The notes: generated from the letters alone by a model not told the origin. 34,878 nucleotides of DNA from CBDHHC01 sp050633205 (GCA_050633205.1 JBOEGA010000064.1:1-34878); one strand, 5' to 3'; positions 7,475 through 15,282 are shown, numbered from the stretch's first letter. A program made the numbers and translations.

Positions 7475-8446
7475 CTAGCCATCAAAGAAGTTGGCCAGTG
7501 CTTCACTGATATTCTTCCAAACCGCCTTGTTATCATAAGTAACAATCTCAGTTACTTCAGGTATTTCCTGCTCTTTTTTACTGGTGGCTTCCGGGGTACT
7601 GGAGTTGCCAGCAACCTTAACCTCTGATGACTCTTTGGATGACTTGTTTTTCAGCAGGGCCACATATTCTTTCATGACTTTTTTATAAGCTGTCTCTCCC
7701 ATTTTCTTTTTGGGAACAATATGCACGATCTTGTAGCCACCCTTTTTCAGCTCATCCAGCAATACCGGTAAAGCTGCAGCAGTCGTTTCCTGCAGGTCGT
7801 GAAGTAGAATAATCCCTCTGCCCTTACGCTTTAAAAGGCCTAACGTCTGCTTGAGGATAGCCGGAGTATTCTTGTTTCGCGTATCACCTGAAACAATATC
7901 AACCGAGAACACGCCAATATTACGTGTTGTCATATAGGCATTCATTGTCTTCGAGTATCGCAATCCCGGATATCTGAAAAACGGTGCAATAGGAGCGCCG
8001 ACAGCCGCAATGATTTCCTTAAAGCTCTGCTCAATCTCAATTTTTGCATTCGCTAGTGGAATCAATGTCATTTTTGGGTGAGTTTGAGAATGTGCCCCGA
8101 TAGTATGCCCTGCTGCCGCGACAGCCTTCAATGTAGCAGGTTCCAGGGTCGCCATTGACCCGACGGCAAAAAATGTCGCTTTTGTACAGTGATCCTTAAG
8201 GGTTTTAAGCACACTTATTGTATGCTCCGGATGTGGACCATCGTCAAAAGTGAGGACTACCTCACCTTTTTTGAGTGGCAATGTCTTCTTAAAACTGTAA
8301 TGCCCGTAAATGGGGCCACCTGTGGTATCAATCTCAATAGTTCTGGAAACACCAAGTTTTTTCGTTAAGTCACATTGTGATTGTGCTGCTGAACTGGCAA
8401 ACAGGGATAATAAACTGATTATCAGTATGGATGTGATTTTGCGCAT
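7475..8446 (-). CDS. Secreted polysaccharide deacetylase (NodB/CE4 family)
   Basis: A 323-residue exported enzyme. A signal peptide spans residues 1-23 (ending AAQSQ). The CE4 motifs appear in order: motif 1 TFDDG (66-70, catalytic base and metal Asp), motif 2 HSQTHP (His119 and His123 metal ligands), motif 3 RYPG (158-161), motif 4 around DIVSGD (183-188) and motif 5 LLHD (214-217). These enzymes remove N- or O-acetyl groups from chitooligosaccharides, peptidoglycan or exopolysaccharide. A charged tail of about 75 residues (KKMGETAYKKVMKEY through KKEQEIPEVTEIV) extends beyond the catalytic domain. The RYPG form of motif 3 is seen in alphaproteobacterial relatives. The gene is divergent from mgtE across 208 bases. 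The substrate cannot be deduced. Confidence 0.9.
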   Translation of the reverse strand: MRKITSILIISLLSLFASSAAQSQCDLTKKLGVSRTIEIDTTGGPIYGHYSFKKTLPLKKGEVVLTFDDGPHPEHTISVLKTLKDHCTKATFFAVGSMATLEPATLKAVAAAGHTIGAHSQTHPKMTLIPLANAKIEIEQSFKEIIAAVGAPIAPFFRYPGLRYSKTMNAYMTTRNIGVFSVDIVSGDTRNKNTPAILKQTLGLLKRKGRGIILLHDLQETTAAALPVLLDELKKGGYKIVHIVPKKKMGETAYKKVMKEYVALLKNKSSKESSEVKVAGNSSTPEATSKKEQEIPEVTEIVTYDNKAVWKNISEALANFFDG

Positions 8447-8669
8447 ACGAACCCACTAGTACTAGATTTCACACACTGACGGTATGATTATACAAACAAC
8501 GGCCTGAAGCTCCAATGATTCGCCAAAAACGGCAGAAATCTGCGAAACTTGTAAAACCAAAGGCTTGTAAAATTACGACAGATAAAAGGCACTGATAAGA
8601 TCAAATAATATAAGACTAAGAAAAGAGTAAACAAACGGGGCAAAAATGTAACAGGTGGTGCAGGAAAGC

Positions 8670-10043
8670 ATGATTGAACAAGCAGAAGTAAGAGAACAGG
8701 ACGGCGCATTAAGCAGATATTTTGTCAAATCTGTCGAAATGGCGCTGAAAAATAAAAACCATAAAAGACTGCGTAAGCTTTTTAAAGACATACATGAATC
8801 AGACGCAGCAGACCTGCTGACCCTGTTACGGCCGGAGCAACGAGCCCTGTTAATGACTGCACTGGGCCGTCACTTTGATTTTAATGTATTACCTGAGCTG
8901 GACGAGACTGTCCGGAACCAGATTATCGAGGAAATGCCCAATGAACAGGTCGCAGAAGCTGTTCGTGAGCTCGAAACTGATGATGCAGTATATCTTCTAG
9001 AAGACATGACAGCCAGTGATCAGTCCGAGATCCTGGCGCAAATCCCTGCTGCTGAACGTGCTGCACTGCAAAGAAGTCTGGATTACCCGGAAGACTCTGC
9101 TGGCCGTATAATGCAGGCTGATATTATTGTCGTAGCCCCCAAATGGACCGTAGGACAGACAATTGACTATATGCGGGAAACCTCTGACCTACCGGAAAAC
9201 TTCTCGGAAATATATGTCGTTGACCCGTTTTTTCACCTATTGGGGACAGTTCCCCTCAGCCGCCTGTTACGCACCCAACGTCCTGTCGAAATTGAAAATA
9301 TTATGGAGAAAGACCTTTTCCTGATCAATGTTCTGGAAGATCAGGAAGAAGTTGCGAGACAATTCGAGCGTTATAATATGATTTCATCCCCTGTTATCGA
9401 TGAAGATAAACGACTGGCAGGTGCTATTACAGTGGATGACATTATGGAGGTCATTCAGGAAGAAGCCGAGGAAGACATTCACCGCCTGGGTGGTGTTGGC
9501 GCTGAATCCCTCGCCGATACGGTATGGAAGACCACTCGCCTGCGTTTCTCCTGGCTTTTTGTGAACCTGATTACTGCAGTAATCGCCTCAATGGTTATCG
9601 GTTTGTTTGATGCCACCATTCAGGAGATGGTTGCTCTGGCTGTTCTCATGCCAATCGTTGCTTCAATGGGAGGCAATGCAGGCACACAGACCATGACAGT
9701 AACGGTAAGAGCCCTGGCCACGAGAGAGTTGAGCGCTATCAACTCCTGGCGAATTGTCTTGCGGGAAATGCTGGTTGGCATACTCAATGGGGCAGTCTTC
9801 GCGGTACTGATGGGATTGATTGCCTATCTTTGGTTTAACAATTCAGCATTGGGCGTTGTTATAGCAATTGCCATGATTTTCAATCTTATTGTTGCTGCTC
9901 TTTCAGGAATCCTAATTCCTCTTGCCCTCGACAAATTCAAAATTGATCCGGCTGTCGCCTCCAGTGTATTTGTAACTACGGTTACTGATGTTGTTGGTTT
10001 TTTTGCATTTTTGGGGCTAGCAGCCTGGTGGTTTGGAATTTGA
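8670..10043 (+). CDS. mgtE: Magnesium transporter MgtE
   Basis: A 457-residue Mg2+ channel/transporter. The cytoplasmic N-domain has helical repeats (LFKDIHESDAADLL). A CBS pair follows, roughly 130-260 (PEDSAGRIMQ, then IMEKDLFLINVLEDQEEVARQF, ISSPVIDEDKRLAGAITVDDI), and then five membrane helices. The pore signatures VASMGGNAGTQTM and TDVVGFFAFL are intact, the latter carrying the TM5 Asp that selects Mg2+. The CBS/N domains close the pore when internal Mg2+ is high. The frame also opens at a GTG at 8655, but the ATG at 8670 has AGGA four bases upstream and yields MIEQAEV, so it is preferred. No terminator directly follows the stop; the next recognisable sequence is the end of a second mgtE after an assembly ambiguity. 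Confidence 0.95.
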   Translation: MIEQAEVREQDGALSRYFVKSVEMALKNKNHKRLRKLFKDIHESDAADLLTLLRPEQRALLMTALGRHFDFNVLPELDETVRNQIIEEMPNEQVAEAVRELETDDAVYLLEDMTASDQSEILAQIPAAERAALQRSLDYPEDSAGRIMQADIIVVAPKWTVGQTIDYMRETSDLPENFSEIYVVDPFFHLLGTVPLSRLLRTQRPVEIENIMEKDLFLINVLEDQEEVARQFERYNMISSPVIDEDKRLAGAITVDDIMEVIQEEAEEDIHRLGGVGAESLADTVWKTTRLRFSWLFVNLITAVIASMVIGLFDATIQEMVALAVLMPIVASMGGNAGTQTMTVTVRALATRELSAINSWRIVLREMLVGILNGAVFAVLMGLIAYLWFNNSALGVVIAIAMIFNLIVAALSGILIPLALDKFKIDPAVASSVFVTTVTDVVGFFAFLGLAAWWFGI

Positions 10044-10067
10044 GTTTTTAATGATTGTACGTGCTAT

Positions 10068-10069
10068 NN
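10068..10069. other. Two ambiguous bases (NN), probable assembly join
   Basis: The only non-ACGT characters in the window. They sit exactly between the sequence that follows the complete mgtE and a second mgtE 3' end, in which the 5' part is absent. This suggests a gap between contigs broken at a tandem duplication, not merely two uncalled bases. Confidence 0.7.
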
Positions 10070-10139
10070 TGTAACTACGGTTACAGATGTAGTAGGTTTT
10101 TTCGCATTTCTAGGGCTTGCGGCTATCTATCTGGTATAA
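10070..10139 (+). pseudogene. mgtE: 3' end of a second mgtE copy (partial, 5' part missing at NN)
   Basis: From 10071 the sequence reads VTTVTDVVGFFAFLGLAAIYLV followed by TAA (10137-10139). The first 18 residues are identical to the end of the upstream MgtE, but the DNA differs at about ten third positions (for example GTT to GTA, GCA to GCG), so this is not a re-read of the same DNA. The last residues differ (IYLV against WWFGI). Silent divergence with amino-acid conservation indicates a paralogue under selection. It is followed by a proper terminator. The missing 5' portion is either lost in the assembly at the NN or truly deleted; the former looks more likely. If the gap is filled this would be a normal CDS. 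Confidence 0.75.
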
Positions 10140-10154
10140 ACTTTTACTTACCTC

Positions 10155-10188
10155 ATGGCAGGCTGGTTTTATACTTGCTGCCTGCCAT
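10155..10188 (+). terminator. Rho-independent terminator after the mgtE locus
   Basis: ATGGCAGGC (10155-10163) pairs with GCCTGCCAT (10180-10188), followed by TTTTCCAACTTTT. It lies 15 bases after the stop of the second mgtE fragment, so that copy looks like a natural operon end. Confidence 0.7.
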
Positions 10189-10690
10189 TTTCCAACTTTT
10201 CCTCTACCTGCTTTTAATAGGTTAACTGGTTAATCATTTTTACTTTAATGCGGCCTTACAGTGCGAATATACTTTCACTGTTCTAATATGGAATTGAGTT
10301 TCAATTAACCTTGAATAGATTGGGTTTTCTCTGTTTCGTATTATGTATAATTTTCAATATTCTGGCTATAACATGTATTTCTAAACTATTTTTAATCTAT
10401 AATATTAGACAAAATACCTCTTTAATACCTCTACTTTTCATCAGGTTTATGATAGAAGTTCAGTACAATGACTCGTGAATGATGAAATCAATTTATACAT
10501 ACTCAACTGGATGTTAACCCTGTCAACTAGTGCAGTTTATACTTCAGACAATTGGCCAGTGTTAAAACTTCCAATGTTGATGTAATGTATAGCAACAATA
10601 AAAATTTGAACATCGTTTAGTGCGTAAATTAAATAGAACTGACCACTTTAGATAATTATACAGAACGTGGTTATAGGGAGCTAAATAGTC
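10189..10690. other. AT-rich spacer before a small secreted-protein gene
   Basis: About 500 bases of distinctly AT-rich DNA with no credible ORF. A possible weak promoter (TTGAAC at 10606-10611 with an AT-rich box about 17 bases on) precedes the next gene. Nothing else recognised. Confidence 0.4.
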
Positions 10691-10999
10691 ATGAAGAACA
10701 AGGTTTTTCTGATTACAGTCTCACTGGTGCTTCTTACCAGTGTATCAGCTTATGCTCAGGGCAAAATTTCTACTTGTGGTGAAGCTTTAAAGGTCAATAT
10801 AAACAACTGCCTTCTTAATTCCAGCATTGACAAAAACTCCTGGCAGGATTGCATTCAGTATGGAATGGATTCCCATGGCTTTGTCTATAATGACGACTAC
10901 TATCTCGTAGGAGAGAAGAATTTTCAGTGCTTTGATAATAATGCGCCTGTAAGAACTTTCGGCACAAATATCTACCCCCCCGCAGCAAAAATAAATTAA
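10691..10999 (+). CDS. Small secreted protein with four cysteines
   Basis: A 102-residue protein with a textbook signal peptide (MKNKVFLITVSLVLLTSVSA, cleavage after AYA-Q around residue 22). The mature part of about 80 residues contains four cysteines (in STCGEALK, NNCLLNSS, QDCIQYG and FQCFDNN), suggesting two disulfides and a helical, periplasmic or secreted fold. It is preceded by GGGAG ten bases before the ATG and followed by a long hairpin, so it is a monocistronic gene. I do not recognise the family. Codon use is AT-rich compared with the housekeeping genes, in keeping with its AT-rich surroundings. Confidence 0.7.
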   Translation: MKNKVFLITVSLVLLTSVSAYAQGKISTCGEALKVNINNCLLNSSIDKNSWQDCIQYGMDSHGFVYNDDYYLVGEKNFQCFDNNAPVRTFGTNIYPPAAKIN

Positions 11000-11006
11000 C
11001 GATCAT

Positions 11007-11038
11007 CCTGCACTCGAATGTGCTCATTTGAGTGCAGG
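11007..11038 (+). terminator. Strong hairpin after the small secreted-protein gene
   Basis: CCTGCACTCGAATG-TGCT-CATTTGAGTGCAGG forms a 14-bp stem (one G-U) with a 4-base loop, and outer bases ACGAT/ATCGT can extend it. It separates this gene from the convergent exosortase gene; there is no long U-run. Confidence 0.7.
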
Positions 11039-11066
11039 ACTATCGTTTGTGTGCACATCATTAGAA

Positions 11067-12674
11067 TTATAGTAAAGACCATTGCCCGGATAACAAGGCC
11101 CACAGCGCTACTGCCAGATTAGCTGTCATATGTGCTGCCACAGCGTCTGAAAGTCTGCCAGTTCTGTACATCACCAAGGCGAATACAGCCCCTGCCACAA
11201 ATGCCTCAACAAAACGTCCTGAATGCATTGCAGCGAAAAGTACTGATGATCCCAGAAAAGCAACCCAGGTAAACTGGCCATGTGTCACAGTTTCAAATCT
11301 GCTGCCAATCAGTGCCCGATAGAGATAGCTTCTGAATGCCAGCTCTTCTGCAAGAGGAACCATAACAATCGTCCCTGCAAAACGGATACACACCCACAAC
11401 ACAAATCCTGCAGTAGACAAGCTACCAATCCAGTCAGCCAGTTTAGACTGTCTGTCCAGGTCATTATCCAGAACCACCCAGATCACAGCAACAGCCAGAC
11501 CTGCCAGAATTGAAATGTATGAAACTTTGTCTATCAGGCCTCTATAAATAGTTCTGAACCACAAGAGCACAAATCCGATAGCCAGAACTTTTAATATATA
11601 TAACCATTCTCCGCCCTTAAGGCCGGAAAATGCGGATACAAGAATACTGGACAGCATGAAGGCCAGAAATGGAGCCAGTAAAGCAATAGCCAGTGTCATG
11701 CCGGGATCAGTTTCTTTAGCCCCCGTTGTTTCCTTAATATCAGAACGAAAGAAACGCATCTGGCTCGAAGCAAGCATCAGCCCCACTGTAACCAGCAGAA
11801 ACATCATCCAGCCGGCCTGCGAGTGAAACCCGGTGACAGCAACTTCAGGAGAAAAGTGTCCCCCAATACTGGCAAGCAATGCAATACGCAGTCCATTGAG
11901 CACCCAAATCAAAGGCACGCCAATAACATAAAGCAGGAATATATTAGGAAATCGGAGAGATTTTCTGAATGCAAATATGTAAACAGATACAAAAGCTATA
12001 ACCAGCCCGATCCCTTCGTACCCTGAGCATTGATGGTCAATCCGGATGAGAAAGCCTTTAACTGCGAGCTGCCTCTCGGCAACATTCAGGTAGATATCAC
12101 TTTCATAGAGGCTGAGAAACCAGTAGGACAGATAGAATGTGGCTTCTGATAACTCATTCCATCTGGACTGCGAATAAGTAGCTATACCAACAACAAACAG
12201 CGTTGCCACAAAAGCGATAAGTGTCTCTACATAAAACAGACGTGCAAACTGTATCCAGAAACCAAATGGGGCAATAACCCATAACAGGCTACACAGCAGT
12301 GCGGATAATCCTGCATGCCATATTATGTTAAGGGCAATTGCAGCCCCGCCTATAGTGCTGACCAACCCAGTTATCACAAACATAAAGATAAAGAGCAGGA
12401 CATTAAGAAGCAAAGCGTTGAGAAAAGAATGCTGCGCAATATAACCGCCCCATAACGGAAACAATTCATTGCGTCTGGACCAGATCAGAAATGGAAAAAT
12501 GAAACAGAATAACAAGGCAAAAGGCTGCAGCTTCCCGTAAAGGTATGTCTTGTTAAGACTGTAAAGGCTCAGGACATTGGTATTCTGCGGTTGATACTCG
12601 AAGGCTATCAACCCAATCTCGAAGATCACCAGAAATAGAACTAATAAAGCACGGGCTACAGGAATTTGTTTCAT
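11067..12674 (-). CDS. xrtE: Exosortase E/CPBP-protease fusion (VPEID-CTERM system)
   Basis: A 535-residue polytopic membrane protein with two enzyme modules. Residues 1 to about 305 are the exosortase, a membrane transpeptidase that cleaves PEP-CTERM-like tails; the catalytic triad is visible as Cys216 (DHQCSGYEGIGL), Arg263 (NGLRIALL) and His284 (GFHSQAGW). Residues about 325-535 are a CPBP/CAAX-type intramembrane protease with the motifs EELAFRSYLYR (Glu443-Glu444, Arg448), AAMHSG (His484) and HMTANL (His515). This fusion is the hallmark of exosortase E, described for VPEID-CTERM substrates in Proteobacteria. Its presumed substrate is encoded just upstream on the same strand (116-base gap). 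The start is the first in-frame ATG after the upstream region; no clear Shine-Dalgarno is seen, which may keep its level low relative to the substrate. Confidence 0.92.
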   Translation of the reverse strand: MKQIPVARALLVLFLVIFEIGLIAFEYQPQNTNVLSLYSLNKTYLYGKLQPFALLFCFIFPFLIWSRRNELFPLWGGYIAQHSFLNALLLNVLLFIFMFVITGLVSTIGGAAIALNIIWHAGLSALLCSLLWVIAPFGFWIQFARLFYVETLIAFVATLFVVGIATYSQSRWNELSEATFYLSYWFLSLYESDIYLNVAERQLAVKGFLIRIDHQCSGYEGIGLVIAFVSVYIFAFRKSLRFPNIFLLYVIGVPLIWVLNGLRIALLASIGGHFSPEVAVTGFHSQAGWMMFLLVTVGLMLASSQMRFFRSDIKETTGAKETDPGMTLAIALLAPFLAFMLSSILVSAFSGLKGGEWLYILKVLAIGFVLLWFRTIYRGLIDKVSYISILAGLAVAVIWVVLDNDLDRQSKLADWIGSLSTAGFVLWVCIRFAGTIVMVPLAEELAFRSYLYRALIGSRFETVTHGQFTWVAFLGSSVLFAAMHSGRFVEAFVAGAVFALVMYRTGRLSDAVAAHMTANLAVALWALLSGQWSLL

Positions 12675-12741
12675 CTAAAGAAGAAAGCCTGCAATATTTT
12701 AAATAATAATTAAGCCTGAGGTCAGCAATGCAGGAATCAGT

Positions 12742-12764
12742 CAGGCGACACATTGTGCCGCCTG
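12742..12764 (-). promoter_or_regulatory. Hairpin between the VPEID substrate gene and exosortase E
   Basis: CAGGCG-A-CAC-ATT-GTG-C-CGCCTG: a 6-bp stem, one mismatch, a further 3 bp and a 3-base loop. It lies between the substrate stop and the exosortase start. Without a U-run it may be an mRNA stabiliser or attenuator that sets the substrate-to-enzyme ratio. Function inferred from position only. Confidence 0.4.
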
Positions 12765-12790
12765 TGAAACTACTTCAAAGTACTACTCAA

Positions 12791-13015
12791 TTATTTGCGG
12801 AAAAATTTTTCACGAACAAGAAGCGCTACACCGATGACCACAGCTACTGTCGCCATTCCTGCCATTGCATCAATCTCTGGTACGCTATGTCCGCCACCAG
12901 AACCACCACGACCTCTCCAGCCGCCTCCGAACAACCAACTCCAGAAACCAGCATGTGCTGCCGTGCTGGATGCGGTAAGAAGTACCGCTGCTATAGCAAA
13001 AAGCTTAGCTTTCAT
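12791..13015 (-). CDS. VPEID-CTERM sorting-domain protein (exosortase E substrate)
   Basis: A 74-residue protein with three parts. It has a signal peptide at 1-22 (ending AAHA), a very short mature stretch of about 22 residues rich in Gly, Trp and Arg (GFWSWLFGGGWRGRGGSG), and the sorting tail. The tail consists of the VPEID motif (45-49), a membrane helix (AMAGMATVAVVIGVALLV) and a basic end (REKFFRK). This is the known exosortase E recognition architecture. The Shine-Dalgarno GGAG lies about nine bases before the ATG, and an extended TATAAT box lies about 27 bases upstream, so strong expression is likely. After removal of signal and tail only about 25 residues remain, so the product may be a tiny surface peptide or a carrier for modification. 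It lies upstream of, and co-oriented with, the exosortase gene. Confidence 0.9.
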   Translation of the reverse strand: MKAKLFAIAAVLLTASSTAAHAGFWSWLFGGGWRGRGGSGGGHSVPEIDAMAGMATVAVVIGVALLVREKFFRK

Positions 13016-13041
13016 AATTACAGCTCCATAAACTCTTTAAT

Positions 13042-13050
13042 ATTATACCA
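13042..13050 (-). promoter_or_regulatory. Extended -10 promoter of the VPEID-CTERM gene
   Basis: The reverse strand reads TGG-TATAAT, a perfect -10 box (13042-13047) with the TGn extension (13048-13050), about 27 bases before the ATG at 13015. No good -35 hexamer stands at 16-18 bases, which extended -10 promoters tolerate. Confidence 0.5.
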
Positions 13051-13375
13051 CTCAATAATGTGAATGCATCTCAGGGGTCTTAAAATGAACCAGTCTTTAC
13101 AGCCACAATGTCTGAAAAGCAAAGGTCATACCAAACGCCTCCGGGGCCCCTTTGATGTTTCACATAGCAAGCCATATGCATAACCTTGTGTCAACATGAT
13201 ATTTTGTTAGTTTTCAACATGATTAGCCTGCCTGGTTAATACTTTATCCGCCTAAAAAACAAGGTTTATTTCTAATTTATACTTAACTTTTTGATTGCCC
13301 TGTAATCGACAAAGGCTTACCTATCCTTTAGGCTAACCCGCATCAATTCCGCCATAGAAACCGGACAAGACAATT
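13051..13375. other. Intergenic region between the VPEID-CTERM gene and queF
   Basis: About 325 bases between divergent genes. A direct repeat TCAACATGAT occurs at 13191-13200 and 13214-13223 (23-base period), a possible regulator site for queF. A GC-rich GGGGCCCC palindrome is near 13143-13150. No riboswitch fold was convincing and no ORF is supported. Confidence 0.4.
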
Positions 13376-13828
13376 ATGAATTCTGACCTGAAACACCTGG
13401 GGCAATCCAGTGAAACACCCACTTCACCTGAAGACGCAGATCTGGAACGAGTGCCAAACCCTCACGCGGATACATATTACGCTACCCGCTTCACCTGTCC
13501 CGAGTTTACCTCAATCTGTCCTGTAACGGGACAACCGGACTTTGCTCACCTCGTCATAGACTATGTCCCAAATGAATGGCTTGTGGAATCCAAGTCATTG
13601 AAGCTTTATTTGACTTCTTTCAGGAATCATGGCGCCTTCCATGAAGACTGCACGGTTGCAATCGGAAAGCGTATAAACGAACTGCTACAACCACACTGGT
13701 TCAGGATCGGCGGATACTGGTATCCCCGAGGCGGTATTCCGATAGACATTTTCTGGCAGGCCGGTGAATGCCCTAAAGGTGTGTGGATTCCTGATCAGGG
13801 TGTTCCAACCTATCGTGGTCGCGGGTAA
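13376..13828 (+). CDS. queF: NADPH-dependent 7-cyano-7-deazaguanine reductase
   Basis: A 150-residue short-form (YkvM-type) QueF, which reduces the nitrile of preQ0 to the primary amine preQ1 in queuosine biosynthesis, the only known biological nitrile reduction. Diagnostic residues are visible: the catalytic Cys48 in SICPVTGQPD with Asp55, the QueF motif ESKSLKLYLTSFRN (71-84) for NADPH binding, and His89-Glu90 in AFHEDC for substrate binding. The 30-residue N-terminal extension (TPTSPEDADLERVPNPH) is common in alphaproteobacteria. It lies 24 bases upstream of the DUF1835 gene and probably shares a transcript. No other queuosine genes are in the window. Confidence 0.95.
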   Translation: MNSDLKHLGQSSETPTSPEDADLERVPNPHADTYYATRFTCPEFTSICPVTGQPDFAHLVIDYVPNEWLVESKSLKLYLTSFRNHGAFHEDCTVAIGKRINELLQPHWFRIGGYWYPRGGIPIDIFWQAGECPKGVWIPDQGVPTYRGRG

Positions 13829-13852
13829 TTTTATTATAAGGATTTTCGGTAC

Positions 13853-14833
13853 ATGAGCACATTGATCTTAACCAACGGAGACTCCGCTGTAAGCCTGCTG
13901 AAAGATGCCGGTGTTGAAGCGACCATAATCCCCTGGAGAGATATGTTGCATTCTGGACCGGTCCCCCACACTGATACTGAAGACGAGTTGATAAGAATCC
14001 GGGCCCATCATCTCGCGGATGGTGAGGTAAATACTGAGCAGGAAACTCTTGAAGGTCTGCAGGAGCGAAACAGCTATCTGGATAACAATGAGCAATATGA
14101 GAAAATTGAACTATGGTTTGAGCATGATCTCTATGACCAGCTCCAGTTGGTTGAAATCATTGCAATGCTGGCAAAACGAGTTCGCCTGCAGAATGTGACA
14201 CTCGTACAGGCACTTACCTATCTTGGTATGCAGACCCCTGATACAATTCTGAAGTTCAAAGAGCTTGCCATTAATGTTGAGCCCATTATGTTTGAGCGAG
14301 CGACACGTATCTGGGATGCATTTCGCGATGAAGCGCCGGAAGCCCTTTTTGAAGAAACGCAGGAAACCACTCCCGGTTTTCCGGTTCTACGACAATGCAT
14401 AAAACGCGGCTTGCAGGAGTTGCCCGGACCGGATGGATTATCCCGCACTGAACGTCATACGCTTTATTCTATTAACCGTGGTGTCGCACGTACCGGGATG
14501 CTGTTTGCACGTGTAAACAATATGGAAGAAGCTGCTTTCCTTGGAGACTGGGGCTTCTTCTCAATTCTTTCCGATCTTCAGTGCTGTGACAAGCCACTTG
14601 TTACTGGCCTTTCAGAAGCTTTTACACCCCGCCTTTTACAGGATGATATGCGCAGAAAAGCCTTCATAACATCTGAATTACAGCTTACAGACCTAGGGCG
14701 ATCTGTACTTGAAGGCGTTCAGGATCATTCCGAACATAATAAAATTGACCGGTGGCTCGGCGGCACTCACATTACGAATGACAACCTCTGGCGCTGGAAT
14801 GATGAAGAAGAAGTTCTGATAAGCCCTGCATGA
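13853..14833 (+). CDS. DUF1835 domain-containing protein
   Basis: A 326-residue cytoplasmic protein. The N-terminal third shows the DUF1835 pattern: LILTNGDSAVSLLKDAG, then IIPWRDMLHSGPVP, and later ELWFEHDLYDQLQL. The family is widespread in bacteria and has no established activity. The remainder is helical and ends with an acidic/Trp-containing segment GGTHITNDNLWRWNDEEE that is usual at the C-end of this family. AAGGA is ten bases before the ATG. It sits 24 bases behind queF in the same direction, so the two may be co-transcribed, but no functional link is known. Family call is confident; function unknown. Confidence 0.8.
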   Translation: MSTLILTNGDSAVSLLKDAGVEATIIPWRDMLHSGPVPHTDTEDELIRIRAHHLADGEVNTEQETLEGLQERNSYLDNNEQYEKIELWFEHDLYDQLQLVEIIAMLAKRVRLQNVTLVQALTYLGMQTPDTILKFKELAINVEPIMFERATRIWDAFRDEAPEALFEETQETTPGFPVLRQCIKRGLQELPGPDGLSRTERHTLYSINRGVARTGMLFARVNNMEEAAFLGDWGFFSILSDLQCCDKPLVTGLSEAFTPRLLQDDMRRKAFITSELQLTDLGRSVLEGVQDHSEHNKIDRWLGGTHITNDNLWRWNDEEEVLISPA

Positions 14834-14934
14834 TTATGCAGACAGAACAATAACTACGTTTAATTGCACATATATAGATTTATTTATACAGCAAAAAAAC
14901 GCATCCAAATTTCCTCAACAATTGGTATAATCTT

Positions 14935-14962
14935 CATCATAGATGCATATGCATCTATGATG
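14935..14962. repeat. Perfect 28-bp palindrome
   Basis: CATCATAGATGCAT joined directly to ATGCATCTATGATG, with all 14 pairs matching and no spacer. It lies 102 bases after the DUF1835 stop. It has no U-run and a zero-base loop, so it is a poor terminator and more likely a dimeric protein-binding site or a cruciform-forming element. Confidence 0.7.
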
Positions 14963-15217
14963 GTACATTCTCCAGATAATTAAACCAGATTTAATTTAGT
15001 CCTCAAAATCGCCCATTTCCCTTGACATAATGATATTCAGTAACCACGTATATATTGTGTACAGAGCATTTTCATCTGGTTATCACATACTGAAATACTG
15101 ACGACTTTTATTGAGAATACATATTTTGAAAACCATATTTAGTATCAATCAAAACAAATATACGAACTGTAAATTTTATTAAAAGCTGCTGGCTGCATGC
15201 CAGTTTCACGACATAAC

Positions 15218-15282
15218 AGAACAGGGAATACCGGAAGCATATCCGGACCACTTTTCCTGACCGCTATCGGCTTGCCTGTTCT
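15218..15282 (+). promoter_or_regulatory. Candidate structured 5' leader of the SPFH operon
   Basis: An outer stem AGAACAGG (15218-15225) pairs with CCTGTTCT (15275-15282). Inside it are a hairpin CCGGA-AGCATA-TCCGG (15231-15246) and a small one CCG-CTAT-CGG (15261-15270), giving a possible three-way junction that ends 41 bases before the first start codon. No known riboswitch is recognised. Confidence 0.4.

Noticed and set aside
8447..8669. M-box or other Mg2+ riboswitch ahead of mgtE
   Set aside because: The spacer is only about 200 bases, shared with a divergent gene, and no M-box stems were found.
13230..13375. preQ1 riboswitch ahead of queF
   Set aside because: I looked for the short pseudoknot with an A-rich tail overlapping the ribosome site and found no convincing match.
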